This document shows, one piece after another, positions 10,401 through 21,054 of a stretch of DNA of 64,000 nt. Position 1 is the stretch's first letter. Each line of letters starts with the position of its first letter. The notes beneath the pieces were generated by a model. It was not told where the DNA came from and did no database searches. It worked only from the letters and a program-made list of their open reading frames with translations. Both the position numbers and the translations under genes were made by a program. This DNA is from Cantharellus purpuraceus (Eukaryota > Basidiomycota > Agaricomycetes > Cantharellales > Hydnaceae): contig JALBUN010000035.1 of the NCBI GenBank assembly GCA_025174535.1, positions 1-64,000 on the forward strand, given 5' to 3'.

Positions 10401-11605
10401 CCTACACCTCCTTTCCAACCCCGACAACGATCGCAGGACCGAAGGCAGTGAGTTGGGCCAGTAGGCCACATGCACTCCACGCCCGCATCACGACACAAGT
10501 CGCAAGTTACGCTGGGTCTGCCAAATGGCTCCGTTGGAGCCAGAGCCTTGGGTGGTCCATCCATTCTTGCTGTGGCCTCCAAGTGTTCCCTCTCCTCCTC
10601 CTTGTCCTGCTGTTCTGCCGCCACCTTCTCCATCTCGCGCTTGCAAAGCTGGATCGCCAACCTCACAACATGCAGCTCCTTCTTACAGGTCGCCAACACA
10701 CGACTCTCTGCCTTGCACCATATGACCCTCCGATCCGCCTCCTGCTTCTCCGTATCAGCACTCGGGTAGGCCTTCAATGAAAAGACCGCAACGTCGAGAT
10801 TCTTCTTGGTGGTAGTGGCATAGAGCTCTGCTCTTTTGCGAGCCTCAACCATGGCTACCCAAGCCATCTCCTTGTAAGAATTTGAAGTTGGATCCGGCTC
10901 CACATCCGTCCCAACATCCACACCTGCCTCGGGCTCCGCATTTGCGTCGAGCTCCATATTGGCATTGGGATCCACCTCCACCTCTGCCCTCTCTGCCTCC
11001 ACCGCATCATCTTCCTCAGCCACACCCAACCCAAATAATGGCCGTGCCTGCAGATGCAACGGTGAGTCCTCCGCAGTGACAGTTTTCGGACGAGTTGTCT
11101 CTGTCCGTGTAATGGAGATGATGGCAACTTCAGGGGTCCCTGTCCGTATCAGCACACTCGGACTTCCTGGACTGGTTGCTCCTGCCCCGGTCACCTCCTC
11201 CTCTACCTCCATGGCAGCTTCTAGCTCGTGCACCTGCTCCTCCACTTCCTTCAGTCTCATGGCCTCCATCGCTGCCGCAAGTTCCTTGACCCTGCGGGCT
11301 CTCTCGGCCTTCACTTCCTCCTCTTTCCTTCTCCATTCCATCTTCACCGCCTCTTTCCGCCTCTGCTCTTCCTCCCTTCTGTCTCCATTCCGCCTCTTCC
11401 TCCTCCTTCCGTCTCCGTTCCGCCTCCTCCTCCTTCCATCTCCATTCCACCTCCTCCTCCTCCTTCCATCTCCATTCTGCCTCCTCCTCCTCTTTCTGTT
11501 TCCGCTCCTCTTCCTCTTCCTTCCATCAGGCCAAGAGCAACTGCTCAAGCTCAGCCACAATCATGCTTGCCAAAGGGTTTGACATCATTGAGGATGAAAC
11601 CTCAA
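10401..11605 (-). pseudogene. Antisense coiled-coil/Zn2Cys6 gene of G2c, truncated and frameshifted
   Basis: Minus-strand counterpart of the antisense gene at 53685-55322. The N-terminal frame (about 11587 down) reads MMSNPLASMIVAELEQLLL and meets a TGA. The Arg/Glu-rich repeat region shifts frame, then an open frame gives KELAAAMEAMRLKEVEEQVH, an Asp/Glu/Met-rich middle, AELYATTTKKNLDVAVFSL and CDLCRDAGVECMW...CLRSCDRC. The C-terminal ~150 residues are lost at the C LTR. Divergence from the 53.7 kb copy is spread over the whole length, so both descend from an older gene. Confidence 0.7.
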
Positions 11606-11615
11606 TCATGCCCCA

Positions 11616-11626
11616 CCTTTTATATG
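11616..11626 (-). promoter_or_regulatory. TATA box for the antisense gene (G2c)
   Basis: Minus strand reads catataaaagg, about 30 nt upstream of the antisense ATG. The same box is at 55346-55356. Confidence 0.55.
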
Positions 11627-11726
11627 TCTCCAGACCCCCAGTATAACTCTGACCGCGCCCAACTGTCTCACCTATTCAATTCATGGACATGAGGCCTCAG
11701 GGGCTCAGCCTTAAATGGAGAGATAC

Positions 11727-12242
11727 TGTTATGACTATATTCATTAACGACCAGATCCCTGTCCAATCCACTCAGATCCCCACGCATATGAAATCTATAC
11801 TCCATTTGGAAACTGTCATGTCTCCATTTATCTGTCAGATTGTCACCGCTGAATCTCGCCCATCCGTCTCCAGTTCCAATTGATGCATCAGCATCACTAT
11901 AGGAACCCAGACATCCGTCCCCATTGGACTCGGACATACTCACGTAAGGCCGTCAGCCTCAGAGACCCATCACCGGAGTAATTATTACTAGATTTCAAAT
12001 ATGTATTTAAGCTGTCTGACTGGGGACTTCATCCCCAGTTCAAATATTGAATCACGCCTAGTTTCTAAGTCCGATCCTAACTATCTAAGTCATACTCCGT
12101 CTCCGAAATCTCAGACACCGGTATTAGTAAGGGTGCAGCACATAAGCTGAAGCCAAGTCTGTTCTGACCCCCATGACATACCCCAATTCCCTCTCCGACT
12201 CTGACCCAACCTCTGACCCCCATTCAGACCTAGTGCGTAACA
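11727..12242 (+). mobile_element. 3' LTR of G2c
   Basis: TGTTATGACTATATTC to GTGCGTAACA, 516 bp, preceded by the purine-rich aaatggagagatac as in the 48.9 kb provirus. The right flank enters a P-family gag at cctcgccttt. Confidence 0.9.
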
Positions 12243-12527
12243 CCTCGCCTTTAAGGCGAGTGCCTAAGTACAATAGCTGAAACTTTGTACTTGATGGCCC
12301 TAGAAGATTATTCATCCCCAGCCATTGTAGCATACCTGCTACAAAGATCTCAAACTCCACCTCCTGTGTATTGCTCAGGAGGCAATACTTTAATCCCCAC
12401 CTTGGCAAGTACAGACTTCTCTGGGTCTGTGTCTCTATTATTGACTATGGCTACTTGCACCATGCAAGTAATGCCATTGATAGGATCAATTGTGTCCAAT
12501 TGATCTGGTATGCCTTGACCTTCTAGG
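12243..12527 (-). pseudogene. P-family gag N-terminal remnant
   Basis: Minus strand matches the gag region at 30.45-30.75 kb and 57.7-58.68 kb (FQLLYLGT.LKG, EFEIFVAGML). It contains hairpins such as cctcgcctttaaggcgag and ctcctgtgtattgctcaggag. It is interrupted by an M element at 12528. Confidence 0.75.
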
Positions 12528-13050
12528 ACACTTGTTCAGAAATACATCAAATATGTATATAATGTATATACAACCCATTTCCTCAAATTTTATATTAAAA
12601 CATATTTTGATATTTTGACATGATTCCCAAAAATAATTCTTTTTTTTTCATTTACCGGTGGCAACTGCTTCAAGGGAATATTCTACTCCTGCTACACTTA
12701 ATTTCTTTCACTCATTATTTCTTGTACTATACTGGTCAAATAATCTAATGTACCTTGAATCCTCACCTGGTATTTGTATATCTAAATATTCTATATTATA
12801 CCAATAATATTAATATATATTACTGTTATATTCATATAAATAATTATGTTCATCCATAACAAACATCTTATCTTTTAAAGTTTATTAAAATATGAAATAT
12901 ATATTTATATTTATAAAAATTTAAGATATCCAGATTGTAACTCCCTATTTTTATGATCATTATTAAAATTCTGATGTATATCTCATATATTCTGATGTAC
13001 ATCTTGTATACATCAGAATATTGTATAACAGCATCCTTCCGAACAAGCAT
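12528..13050. mobile_element. MITE-like element M, copy 1, TSD CTAGG
   Basis: Left end acacttgttcagaa and right end ttccgaacaagcat form imperfect inverted repeats. It is flanked by ctagg at 12523-12527 and 13051-13055. AT-rich, with no credible coding region. Sequence beyond the right duplication is not the P gag expected there, so a deletion may abut the element. Confidence 0.7.
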
Positions 13051-13173
13051 CTAGGGAGATCATTTTAAAAATCATCACCTTATACCATTGACAAGCTTCT
13101 TTCTGCATAGATTTAGACATGCCATTACAAATTCTTATCTTCATTGGTATGTCTGTAGTGATCCCAAGCATGA

Positions 13174-13653
13174 TCACCCATGTCTGGACACTGTCCAACA
13201 CAACAAAGCAAATAGTATACTAAGACAAGTTATGTAGACCATGTGCACTGTACGGCCAAGATATAGTTTTTGCCTATTTATATCTGGACCTGGCTGTCTA
13301 ACAAATGCCTGATTTACATGTGTGGTTATAATGTGTGCATATCCAGAGGTTGGATCAGAACCACTTACAAATCTGTTGCTTTTATTCAGAAACCCTGCAA
13401 ATTCTGCTACAAAAATAGGATCACTTTCATTATAGCCTATTTTATTGGGTTGTAGACCAAGGAAGACATATTTGATATGAGGATACTTTGAAAGCTGGAA
13501 CACTTCACCTTCAGCATATGAATGGTCCAGATATTGTCCAAAGGGGTACCAGTCACATGTTGTACAATTAGCTAGCTGGTGTGGATTGCTATGAAAAGGC
13601 TTTTGGTAAAACTGTTGATTGAAATGCTGTTTCAGCAATGGATCAGTCTCCAT
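13174..13653 (-). CDS. Hypothetical protein (159 aa) in AT-rich island
   Basis: ATG-initiated minus-strand ORF starting METDPLLKQHFNQQFYQ. It contains CTTCDWYPFGQYLDHSYAEG and SGYAHIITTHVNQAFVRQ. A possible acceptor (atacttatag) sits just before the ATG, so an upstream exon is possible. A second frame (13013-13201) overlaps its end and may be a further exon. It lies immediately downstream of the transposase on the same strand and may be a second protein of that transposon. Function not recognised. Confidence 0.4.
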   Translation of the reverse strand: METDPLLKQHFNQQFYQKPFHSNPHQLANCTTCDWYPFGQYLDHSYAEGEVFQLSKYPHIKYVFLGLQPNKIGYNESDPIFVAEFAGFLNKSNRFVSGSDPTSGYAHIITTHVNQAFVRQPGPDINRQKLYLGRTVHMVYITCLSILFALLCWTVSRHG

Positions 13654-13742
13654 AAATACCTATAAGTATAAAAAATATAATAATTCAATTTTATTCTAGG
13701 AATAATTTTTTTCTATAAAATGTAAGGTATATAATAATATTA

Positions 13743-15189
13743 TTATGGTTTGCCTTTCCAATACTCCTCAGCACATTCTGTAGATTTAAAGCTTGACCAA
13801 GATTCCCAAGTTGGATCTTGGTAACCTTTCCAAGTAACTAAGTATTCTAGTCTCCTTCCTATAACTCGATGTTGTGTTATTTCCTCTACCTCAAAAACCT
13901 CTTCATTCATCTCCACATCAGATTCATCCTCACATCTTTCTAATAGTCGTCGTTGATACATAGATATCTTCTCATTATCATCTTTTTCTTCCTGTGGTGT
14001 TTTGAGTTTTGGTGGCTCAATGTCTAGGTCACCTGGCTGAGGATAATCAAACTGAATTTCACACCATTTTATGATAAGGTTGTGTTGGAATTTTACGTAG
14101 TTCTACAAACTTCTTAATATTCCATAATAAACATGCTACCTTTAGTTCCAGGTTAAAGACAGCAGCATTTGTAGTTCTAATAGGCCTCTTATTATTAAAT
14201 TTTTCAAATAATTGTCCAAATCCTCCAAAAAATGCTTCTATTATTGAGCAAAAGCTACCAAACCTCTTATTCTCTTTTTTGTCTTCAGGTGAAAGTTCAA
14301 CACGTTGTTTCTTCCGAGTGGGATGAGTGAAATTCTCAGCATCTAAGTTACTTCCACTTATTACTGTTAAAATAGCACTATTATAGGCTCCATCAAGACC
14401 CATCTGATCAGTTGCATCCATTATATCCCATATAGCCATGTCTTCAAGCATTAGCCCATCAGGATTATCTTTACATGGCATGGAATCTGATGTGCATAGA
14501 ACCATTTGATTAACATCAATGCATACTTGAGTACAAAATGCTGCCTTTCCATGTTTAAATGAATAAAACTCTTTAGATGCTGATCCAATTACAATTCCTC
14601 TTGTATCATGACCATCAAGAAGTAATGTCACTGTTTTTAGTTCTGGAGGATTATTTATAAGAGATGATAATATCCTTATTCTTGTGTTTAAGAACATTCA
14701 AAGCAGTAAATCATTAACTTGTTTATCTAGATCAATGTTGAAATCATGTTCACGACCATAAAAGCCCTTATGAACATCATTAAAACTACTTGGTGGCATG
14801 AAGTCTCCCATTTCAGCATAAGTAACACCTTTGACTATGTGGTATAGGCATAATAAGCCTAGTTCTATATTTCTACAAGGTCCTTTATAGTCTTTGAATG
14901 GAAACAATACCACAAGAAAGAAAAATACTGGTATTGGTCCAAGCTTTTCAAGTAGTACTTTTCTGACATGATCTATTTTTTTTACATCTTTTAATGCTGA
15001 CCTATGATGGTTTTGTTTTATGACAGGCCAACCTATATAAAGAAACCCCCAATGCTTGTTCATCAACTTATAATATGCTCTGTCTCTTTGATTCTTCCAC
15101 ATGTTAAGCTGCTGAAGCTCTTTTTCTTCTTTCTCTTTTTGCTCTTTCTCTTTTTGCTCCTTTGTGCGTTTTTGCTGGTCTGAGGGCAT
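13743..15189 (-). pseudogene. DDE transposase with C-terminal chromodomain (one stop, one frameshift)
   Basis: Minus strand. N-terminal part (15189-14701): a highly charged Lys/Glu stretch (QKEKEQKEKEEKELQQL), then a helical domain ending DFMPPSSFNDVHKGFYGREH. A single in-frame TGA (14700-14698) is followed by 14697-14059: TVTLLLDGHDTRGIVIGS (first Asp), MGLDGAYNSAI (second Asp) and CSIIEAFFGGFGQLF (Glu). This is the D-D-E order of the Harbinger/IS5-like DDE superfamily. A one-base shift at ataaaatgg (about 14060) leads into WCEIQFDYPQPGDLDIEPP and a chromodomain at 13961-13743 (FEVEEITQHRVIGRRLEYL, then VTWKGYQDPTWESW). Without the two lesions the protein would be about 480 residues. Confidence 0.7.
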
Positions 15190-15285
15190 TTTGACTAAGA
15201 TACTCTTATATTACAATAAAACAAAAATATGTTCATTTTTTTGATAATTGAATTTTAAATTAAATAATATTTATTCTATGAAGCC

Positions 15286-15935
15286 ATGTTGTCTGTCTCT
15301 AAGCAAGTTGTTTGTAAAATATCTACTGTCTTTGTTAGAAAAGAACCAGAGGATGATGAAAATCCTTTGTATATAGACTCTGACACCATCTACATAAAAT
15401 TCAGATTAAGAAATCCCCCAATGACTTCTTTCCAGCTGGATTGGTTTCTCAGGAAAGAGATAAAACACCAGAAGCACTGTACAATAAGATGATTGAAAAG
15501 GGCAATGAAATAAGTAATTCAACCTGGATTCAACAAAATCATTGTATGTCAAGTTTGCAAACCATGCAACAGAATAATCTGCCTAGTTGTAATATTTCTA
15601 TTGCTAGAGAAACTGGCAAGAAGTGTGATATTTCTATTGCTGGGGAAACTTATAAGAACTGTGATGTGTATAACAATTTGGTTATGTCAATGGTTGTTGC
15701 ATTGAAACAACAGCAGAGAGTTTTCAAGAAAAGTAAAATCACAATCTATGGTGTGATCATAACTAAGGATGGTAGGTTAAAATTATATGAAACCACCAAT
15801 AACAATCAGGGTGTTTCAATTGTTGTATATCCTTCCTCTGGATACAGCATAGAAGCTCAGTTTGAAGAGTGTTCTAATGCTATTGACATTGTATTCCAAA
15901 GTATAAGAAATCAGATGTTCAAAGAATCCTCATAA
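15286..15935 (+). CDS. Hypothetical protein, divergent from the transposase
   Basis: Two overlapping frames: 15286-15492 (MLSVSKQVVCKISTVFVRKE...) and 15441-15935 (SQERDKTPEALYNKMIEKGN... ending VFQSIRNQMFKESS). A short intron or a frameshift near 15430-15450 would join them. The second half has an internal repeat (NISIARETGKKCD / DISIAGETYKNCD) and a beta-rich C-terminal block, SKITIYGVIITKDGRLKLYE. It is transcribed away from the transposase across a ~95-bp AT-rich gap, as in two-gene DNA transposons. No family recognised. Confidence 0.4.
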
Positions 15936-16049
15936 GGAGTTGATTTAAAAGGCCTAGTTTCTACACTCACAACATTTCTCATCTATATTCACTTGGATAA
16001 TTTCAAGATTTGAACTTTTGTTCACACAATAATTGTTAAGATAAGATAT

Positions 16050-16700
16050 GGAGGGGTGTTGTGGGTGAGTGTAAGATGAAGGTAAGGGATGGTGGCGAAG
16101 TAGATTTTGAATAGGGGAGCAATTATTGCAAGGATTCAGATATATGCGGGGTCTATGGAAAGGTGTTGTTTAGTAGAGTAATGTTACCAAATATCAGAAT
16201 ATTTGGTTAAGAACTGGGACTTCCGCAAAATATTTGAGCAGAAATGGGAATAGCAACACTTCGAAAAGGTGTTTGCTTAATAGAAATGGATGTAATAATC
16301 CAAATCATTCGTAATTTGAGATAGAAATAGTTGATGCAATATACTAATGGGATATGCAAAAGATTTCAAATCGAATAGGTTGTTTAGGAGTTATTCCAGG
16401 AACGACAGAAAGTTGACACAAGCTGTTTGTTTGCAGCTTGGAAGGGATTGAGAATAGTGAATCTCCTTATTGATACTCGTACACAGTTGTAGTTAATATA
16501 CAATTTGACAATCACATGATAAAAAAAGCCTTTTAGTAAGATTGAAACATATGGTAAAAGAAATGATGTGGATACTGATAATATGTGATGTCATGGGGAA
16601 AAACTTTTTATAGAGAAAGGGGTTTTTACCCATTTGACTTGAGGTTTATGACAAATGAAAACCATCATAATACCTCCCTTTTTGAGTATAGCCACCCCCG
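16050..16700 (-). mobile_element. Highly degenerate C-type LTR
   Basis: Contains, in order, gtagattttgaatag, a tgcttaatagaaat stretch, gggatatgcaaaag, and ggagttattccaggaacgac, which appear in the same order in the minus-oriented C LTRs at 27015 and 51329. Ends cannot be fixed, and similarity is much lower than among other copies, so this is an old insertion. Confidence 0.5.
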
Positions 16701-16748
16701 TAGAACGAAAGGATGGCTCACAAAATAAAATCGAAAATCACCTCCTCC

Positions 16749-17006
16749 TCATCCCTTAATCAAAAAATTCCCAAACTTTTCACAACTTTTCCTTATCATA
16801 AAACTCCCCCTTCTTGCTCCAATAGATTGTAATATTACTTGAATAAATTCTTGACAATAATAAGTGCCGTTAGTATCATGATGAGTATTTTTTGAATGTT
16901 TAGAGCTCTTAGGACATTTAATATCCTTACAATCTGTAACCACAGATGTAGTGGTTATATGATTGCACTTCCAAGTAATTTGAATTTTTTCACTATCACC
17001 ACACAT
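16749..17006 (-). CDS. Small Cys/His-rich protein, hypothetical
   Basis: MCGDSEKIQITWKCNHITTT, then DCKDIKCPKSSKHSKNTHH and TYYCQEF. Spacing of Cys and His (C-H...C-C...H..H...C) suggests metal binding and resembles small Agaricomycete proteins of unknown role that begin with a CxH pair. 85 aa. It shares its strand with the Crinkler-like ORF upstream. Confidence 0.4.
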   Translation of the reverse strand: MCGDSEKIQITWKCNHITTTSVVTDCKDIKCPKSSKHSKNTHHDTNGTYYCQEFIQVILQSIGARRGSFMIRKSCEKFGNFLIKG

Positions 17007-17057
17007 GCCTTCATTTGGGTGAATAAAAATATTGTATATTCACTTATCTGATTTATC

Positions 17058-17268
17058 TTATACTTGTTGTAGTGCATGTAGTGGTAGCTGAATCTCATTG
17101 TCATCATAAGTAACAGTTATTAGCAAAGTGTCATCTGACAAAGTGCCAGTTACTAATGTAACAATACCTGTCACTGTCATTTGTGTTCTTGCATTGATAA
17201 ATGATACCTTATCACCAATCTCAGGTATATTTAATATGGTGTCTCTGGTTATTATATATTAATTTTAA
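17058..17268 (-). CDS. Short ORF or exon, hypothetical
   Basis: Minus-strand open frame without an obvious ATG at its start: IPEIGDKVSFINARTQMTVT, then GIVTLVTGTLSDDTLLITVT and YDDNEIQLPLHALQQV, stop at 17058-17060. It looks like a beta-rich small domain. It could be a final exon of the ORF at 17276-18046 or a separate protein starting at the internal Met. Confidence 0.3.
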
Positions 17269-17275
17269 AAACTCA

Positions 17276-18046
17276 TTATTTCTCATCTAATTTCCTATCA
17301 AGTATATCTACAAACTTCTTAAATGCTTCAAAACACTGTAGAACATTCTTTCTACTATTAATATGTTTCATACCTGTTACTGTTACAGGGAAACAACACC
17401 TTACATTTGTTATCACTTCTGAAAACAACCCTTCTGTGATAGCATGATCAAGCTCTCTTGTAACAGTTACTAGGTAAAACTGGGGGACTTTTCTCAATGT
17501 TTGAATGCAAGGTATTGTCATTTCTTCTAAAGCACTTTTTCCCTTATTCTTCCTAATCTTGTTATTCAATTGAAAAACCACTATAGCTCTTGCTATCATC
17601 TGCGGTTCTGGATTTATCTGATTTGTGTTCTCATGTGTAAAAAACAGTATCTCATTATCATTTTTTATAACACACATCTCTATAACATTTCTTGTTATAT
17701 TTCCCCTCACATTCATAGGGATTTTATTATGAGTGATGATTAATCTTTCATCCTTGTCATATTTCATGAGAAAGAGCACTTCTCTGGTAAAATCATTAAC
17801 CAATGTAGATCCTTCCCTGACTCTAGTAGATCTATCTAAGTATGTAAAAAATTTTCTTGAAGACTCCTTTAAACATTTCACATCATCTTTTTTGTAATCA
17901 AAACTGAGGATCTCATCATCAATATCTAAAGTAATATCTCTAAAATTTGTCTCAAAAAACTGTTTAGTCCATTGTGTGTCAACCATTATACCATAATCCC
18001 AAAGATCACGAGAACTCCAATCATTGCACTTCTTATCTTTACCCAT
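17276..18046 (-). CDS. Crinkler-like/PD-(D/E)XK-type protein of fungal CRN family
   Basis: 256-aa ORF from ATG at 18046. The C-terminal half has ENTNQINPEPQMIARAIVVF, QLNNKIRKNKGKSALEEM, TIPCIQTLRKVPQFYLVTVT and CFEAFKKFVDIL. From known families, the order ..E.....PEPQ.IA.AI..F..NN..R....L..M..P.I...g..P.FY...VT is that of a nuclease-fold family common in Agaricomycetes and related to Crinkler C-terminal domains. Upstream are VNDFTREVLFLMKYD and NVRGNITRNVIEMCVI. No signal peptide. It may be cargo of the AT-rich island. Enzymatic activity is not shown by the sequence alone. Confidence 0.5.
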   Translation of the reverse strand: MGKDKKCNDWSSRDLWDYGIMVDTQWTKQFFETNFRDITLDIDDEILSFDYKKDDVKCLKESSRKFFTYLDRSTRVREGSTLVNDFTREVLFLMKYDKDERLIITHNKIPMNVRGNITRNVIEMCVIKNDNEILFFTHENTNQINPEPQMIARAIVVFQLNNKIRKNKGKSALEEMTIPCIQTLRKVPQFYLVTVTRELDHAITEGLFSEVITNVRCCFPVTVTGMKHINSRKNVLQCFEAFKKFVDILDRKLDEK

Positions 18047-18489
18047 GACGTCAATAAAGAAGGATATATAAAATTTATTTCATTTTTTACTAGATATGTG
18101 CATAGTTCTGAAGAGCAGAATAGTGAATCATCCATATTTTTATCTAATATTTATAAATTGAATTATATATATTTTCTAAAGTTGTCAATAGCCAGATGCA
18201 TGCACTCATTCTGAATACTACAACAAAGTCCCATACAGAATCCCCTGTCCTTTCATCTATCATTCTTCTACCAATTCCTTGTTTCCTATCTTGCCAGTCT
18301 TTCGTTCCAAATTCTTTGCTGCATAGCTAAATAGGTGTACTAGCTGATTGGATATTATTATGTCATGGTAATGACATCGGATGGGAGGTCACCTTGTCAG
18401 GAGCAGTTTGATCACATTATCAAAGGACAGCCTTTTGGCTGTGAGGGTTGATAATGATGCACTCACTGAGCAGCGGCATGGTGTACCAG
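18047..18489. other. Non-coding spacer
   Basis: No supported gene. Contains short imperfect inverted repeats (about 18350-18385, tatgtcatggtaatgacat). It ends at the G2 LTR starting 18490. Confidence 0.4.
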
Positions 18490-19029
18490 TGTTATGACTA
18501 TATTCATTAATGCCCAGATCCCCATCCGATCCCCTCAGATCCCCACGCATATGAAATCTATACTCCATTTGGAAACTGCTACGTCTCCATTTACCTGTCC
18601 AATTGTCACCGCCGATTCCGCCCATCCGTCTCTGGTTCCGATTGATGCATCAGCATCACCATAGGAACCCAGACATCCGTCCCCATTGGACTCAGACATA
18701 CTCACGTAAGGCCGTCAGCCTCAGAGACCCATCACCGGAGTAATTATTATTAGATTTCAAATATGTATTTAAGTTGCCCAACTGGGGACTTCATTCCCCA
18801 GTTCGAATATTGAATCACGCCTAGCTCCTAAGTCCGATCCTAACTCTCTAAGTCATACTCTGTCTCCGAAATCTCAGACACTGGTATCAGTGAGGGTGCA
18901 GCACATAAGCTGAAGCCAAGTCCATTCCGACCCCCACGATGTACTCCGACCCCGACCCAACCTCAGACCCTAACTCCGACCCGACCTCTGATCCAATCTC
19001 CGACCCCCAATTGGACCTAGTGCGTAACA
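18490..19029 (+). mobile_element. 5' LTR of a G2 element (G2d)
   Basis: TGTTATGACTATATTC to GTGCGTAACA, 540 bp, followed directly by gag as in the provirus at 48853. Confidence 0.9.
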
Positions 19030-19770
19030 GTATATTCGAACTGCCATACTCACTCCTACCAATGCCACGATCCACCGCCAATTCCGAACGCACACGAATC
19101 GTCAAGGTACCCGCCCCCAGCATCGACACCATCCCTGAGGTCGTCGAGGAACCGACGGACCACATAGAGGCCGTCAATGAAGAAGACGACACCCCGCCCT
19201 CTCCAAATCTGGCACGAGCCTGCTCGCTAGCAGCATCCGTAACCCACAAGCCCCTAAGTCCCAGACCAAGGTCCAAGAACTCAACCCATTCGATGGCTCC
19301 AATCCGCACAAACTCCAGCCGTTCTTGGTGCAATGCCGGTTGAATTTCCATGGCCACCCCGACGCATTCACATCCGATCGGGCGAAGGTCACCTTCGCCA
19401 TGTCCTATCTCAAGGGCACCGCACTGGACTACTTCGAGCCAGCGCTCATGGACGACTCCGATGACCCGATATGGTCAGAGGACTACTCCGACTTCATCTC
19501 CGAACTTCAGACCAATTTCGGTCCTTACAACCCCGAGGCCAATGCCAAGAATGAACTTGATCGACTTGAGATGAAGGAAAATCACAAAATCACAAAATAC
19601 ATTGTGAGTTTCCAGCAGCTAGCTCCAAAAGTCCAATGGGGCAACACCGCACTCTGACACCAATTTTATGTTGGACTCCCATCCCGCATCAAGGGCGAGA
19701 TATCACGTGTTGGTAAGCCAGATACTTTGGCTACCCTCTGCAAGCTTGCCCAATCCATCAACACCCGTCA
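19030..19770 (+). pseudogene. G2d gag, truncated
   Basis: Leader IDTIPEVVEEPTDHIEAVNE, then after a frameshift near 19240 the gag core: FHGHPDAFTSDRAKVTFAMS, LKGTALDYFEPALMDD, FISELQTNFGPYNPEANAKN and KITKYIVSFQQL. CpG content is relatively high, so this is a less decayed copy than G2a/b. It is cut near 19770 by the 5' end of the decayed G1 copy. Confidence 0.85.
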
Positions 19771-19879
19771 AGTGTATAGACTGAGGATATCTGCTGTACC
19801 AGCTGGCATTATCTCTTATCAGCTCTCATCTATTGAGTATCTTGTTGTTGTGGCCTCATCATTCAGCGTAGCCCACACA
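19771..19879 (+). mobile_element. 5' LTR fragment of G1b
   Basis: Starts within the LTR at agtgtatagactgagg and ends GCCCACACA, matching the last third of the G1 LTR. The 5' two thirds are replaced by G2d gag. Confidence 0.85.
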
Positions 19880-19946
19880 GAAGATCATGCTCATAAGATA
19901 ACCCCACACTTTATAAACACTTTCCCTATTACCTTCTACACCAATC

Positions 19947-21054
19947 ATGGCCAATCAACTTCCTGAGGCATATTGGGGCACTCTGGGTGAAAGTGGTGCC
20001 TTCTTGCGAGCCTTGCTCAACAGCCAAGTGCAGCAGCTCCAACAGCTGCAACTCCAGAACCAGCACCTCCAAGGCCAGTTTGCCAATGTCCAGAACAACC
20101 TTGCTGTCGCTGCAGCACAAACCATCTCCCCTCCAACATCTCCTCCTGTATCATCATCTGCTCATCCCATAAAGGCAGCTGAACTGGAGAAATTTAGTGG
20201 AGACCGTATGGAGACAGATGGGTTCATTCATGCTATCAGGCTTGCCATTGCAATCCAGCCTGCATCTTTCCCAGATGAGCGGACCAAGATCCTGTATGCC
20301 CTCTCTTTCATGACAGCAGGTTCTGCTGAAGTATGGGCCCACAATGAGACCCAAGCAGTCATTGATGGGACTTCATCACTCTCCACTCTTGAAGAGTTCA
20401 TTAGACAAGTGGAGAATGTCTTTGGAGACCCTGATCGCTCTTGAACAGCAGGAACAAGGTTACATGATCTCAAGATGACAGCTGGCATGTCAGCAGATGA
20501 ATACACAACACAGTTTGAGACACTGGCAGGAAGAACAGGGTTTAACAATGTGGCACTCAAAGATGCCTACACACGAGGGCTCCCTGCAATGATTCTCTAA
20601 GAGATCTATGCACAGCCAGTACTTCCATTAGGTCTCAAGGCCTGGAAGGAAGCAGCCTGTCAAATTGACCACAACTACCATCGCCTCGTAGAAGTGAAAT
20701 GGGCACAGGCTCCCCACACCTCCTCTTGCTCTACTCCATCTTGAGCTCCCAACACTCCTGCCATCTCTGCACCCACCACTCCTGCACCATTTAGTGGTGC
20801 TGTACCCATGGACATTGACTCCAGCCATTGTTGTATTGAAACTCGAATGTGCTATAATTGTGGCAAGTGGGGCCATATCTCCCCAGCATGCACTGAACCA
20901 CGCAGAGAACGTATTCGAGCTGATCTGACAAAATCAGCCATTGACAGTATGGTCTCTGAATCAGTCGCAGCTGCAATGGATGCCAAAGAAACAGCACAGA
21001 AGGCATCCACCCCAGCACAAGAGGAAAAGCAGGGTTTTCAGGCCAGTCAGTGGT
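19947..21054 (+). pseudogene. G1b gag
   Basis: Starts MANQLPEAYWGTLGESGAFL with a Gln/Leu-rich coiled coil, then the gag core (TKILYALSFMTAGSAEVWAH) and the zinc knuckle CYNCGKWGHISPAC, which retains all four ligands. Stops at 20443 and about 20598 from CGA/GAC-type changes break the frame. Compare 41799-42941. Confidence 0.88.

Larger units (their letters stand above)
10401..12242 (+). mobile_element. 3' end of a G2 element (G2c) with antisense gene and 3' LTR
   Basis: Starts cctacacctcctttcc, colinear with 54171 onward in the G2 provirus, and runs through the antisense coiled-coil gene to a full 3' LTR. Pol is absent because the C LTR junction at 10400 removes it. Confidence 0.85.
13051..18489. 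other. AT-rich island with atypical genes
   Basis: Composition is visibly richer in A/T than the surrounding LTR elements, and gene content is unlike the neighbours: a DDE transposase with chromodomain, a Crinkler-type ORF, and two or three orphan ORFs. No inverted ends matching across the whole block were found. It may be one or several old DNA transposons plus cargo. Confidence 0.5.

Noticed and set aside
11228..11692. Pro/Ser-rich + strand frames (also 55076-55444 and 54709-55422)
   Set aside because: These are complements of the Glu/Arg-coding purine repeats of the antisense coiled-coil gene; the opposite frame has the zinc cluster, the conservation and the TATA box.
12868..13050. 60-aa Ile/Tyr-rich ORF
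   Set aside because: Inside MITE-like copy 1; not open in the other M copies.
13051..13055. M copy 1 as the true left end of a large transposon spanning the AT-rich island
   Set aside because: No matching inverted end was found near 16-18.4 kb; copy 1 already has both ends and a TSD.
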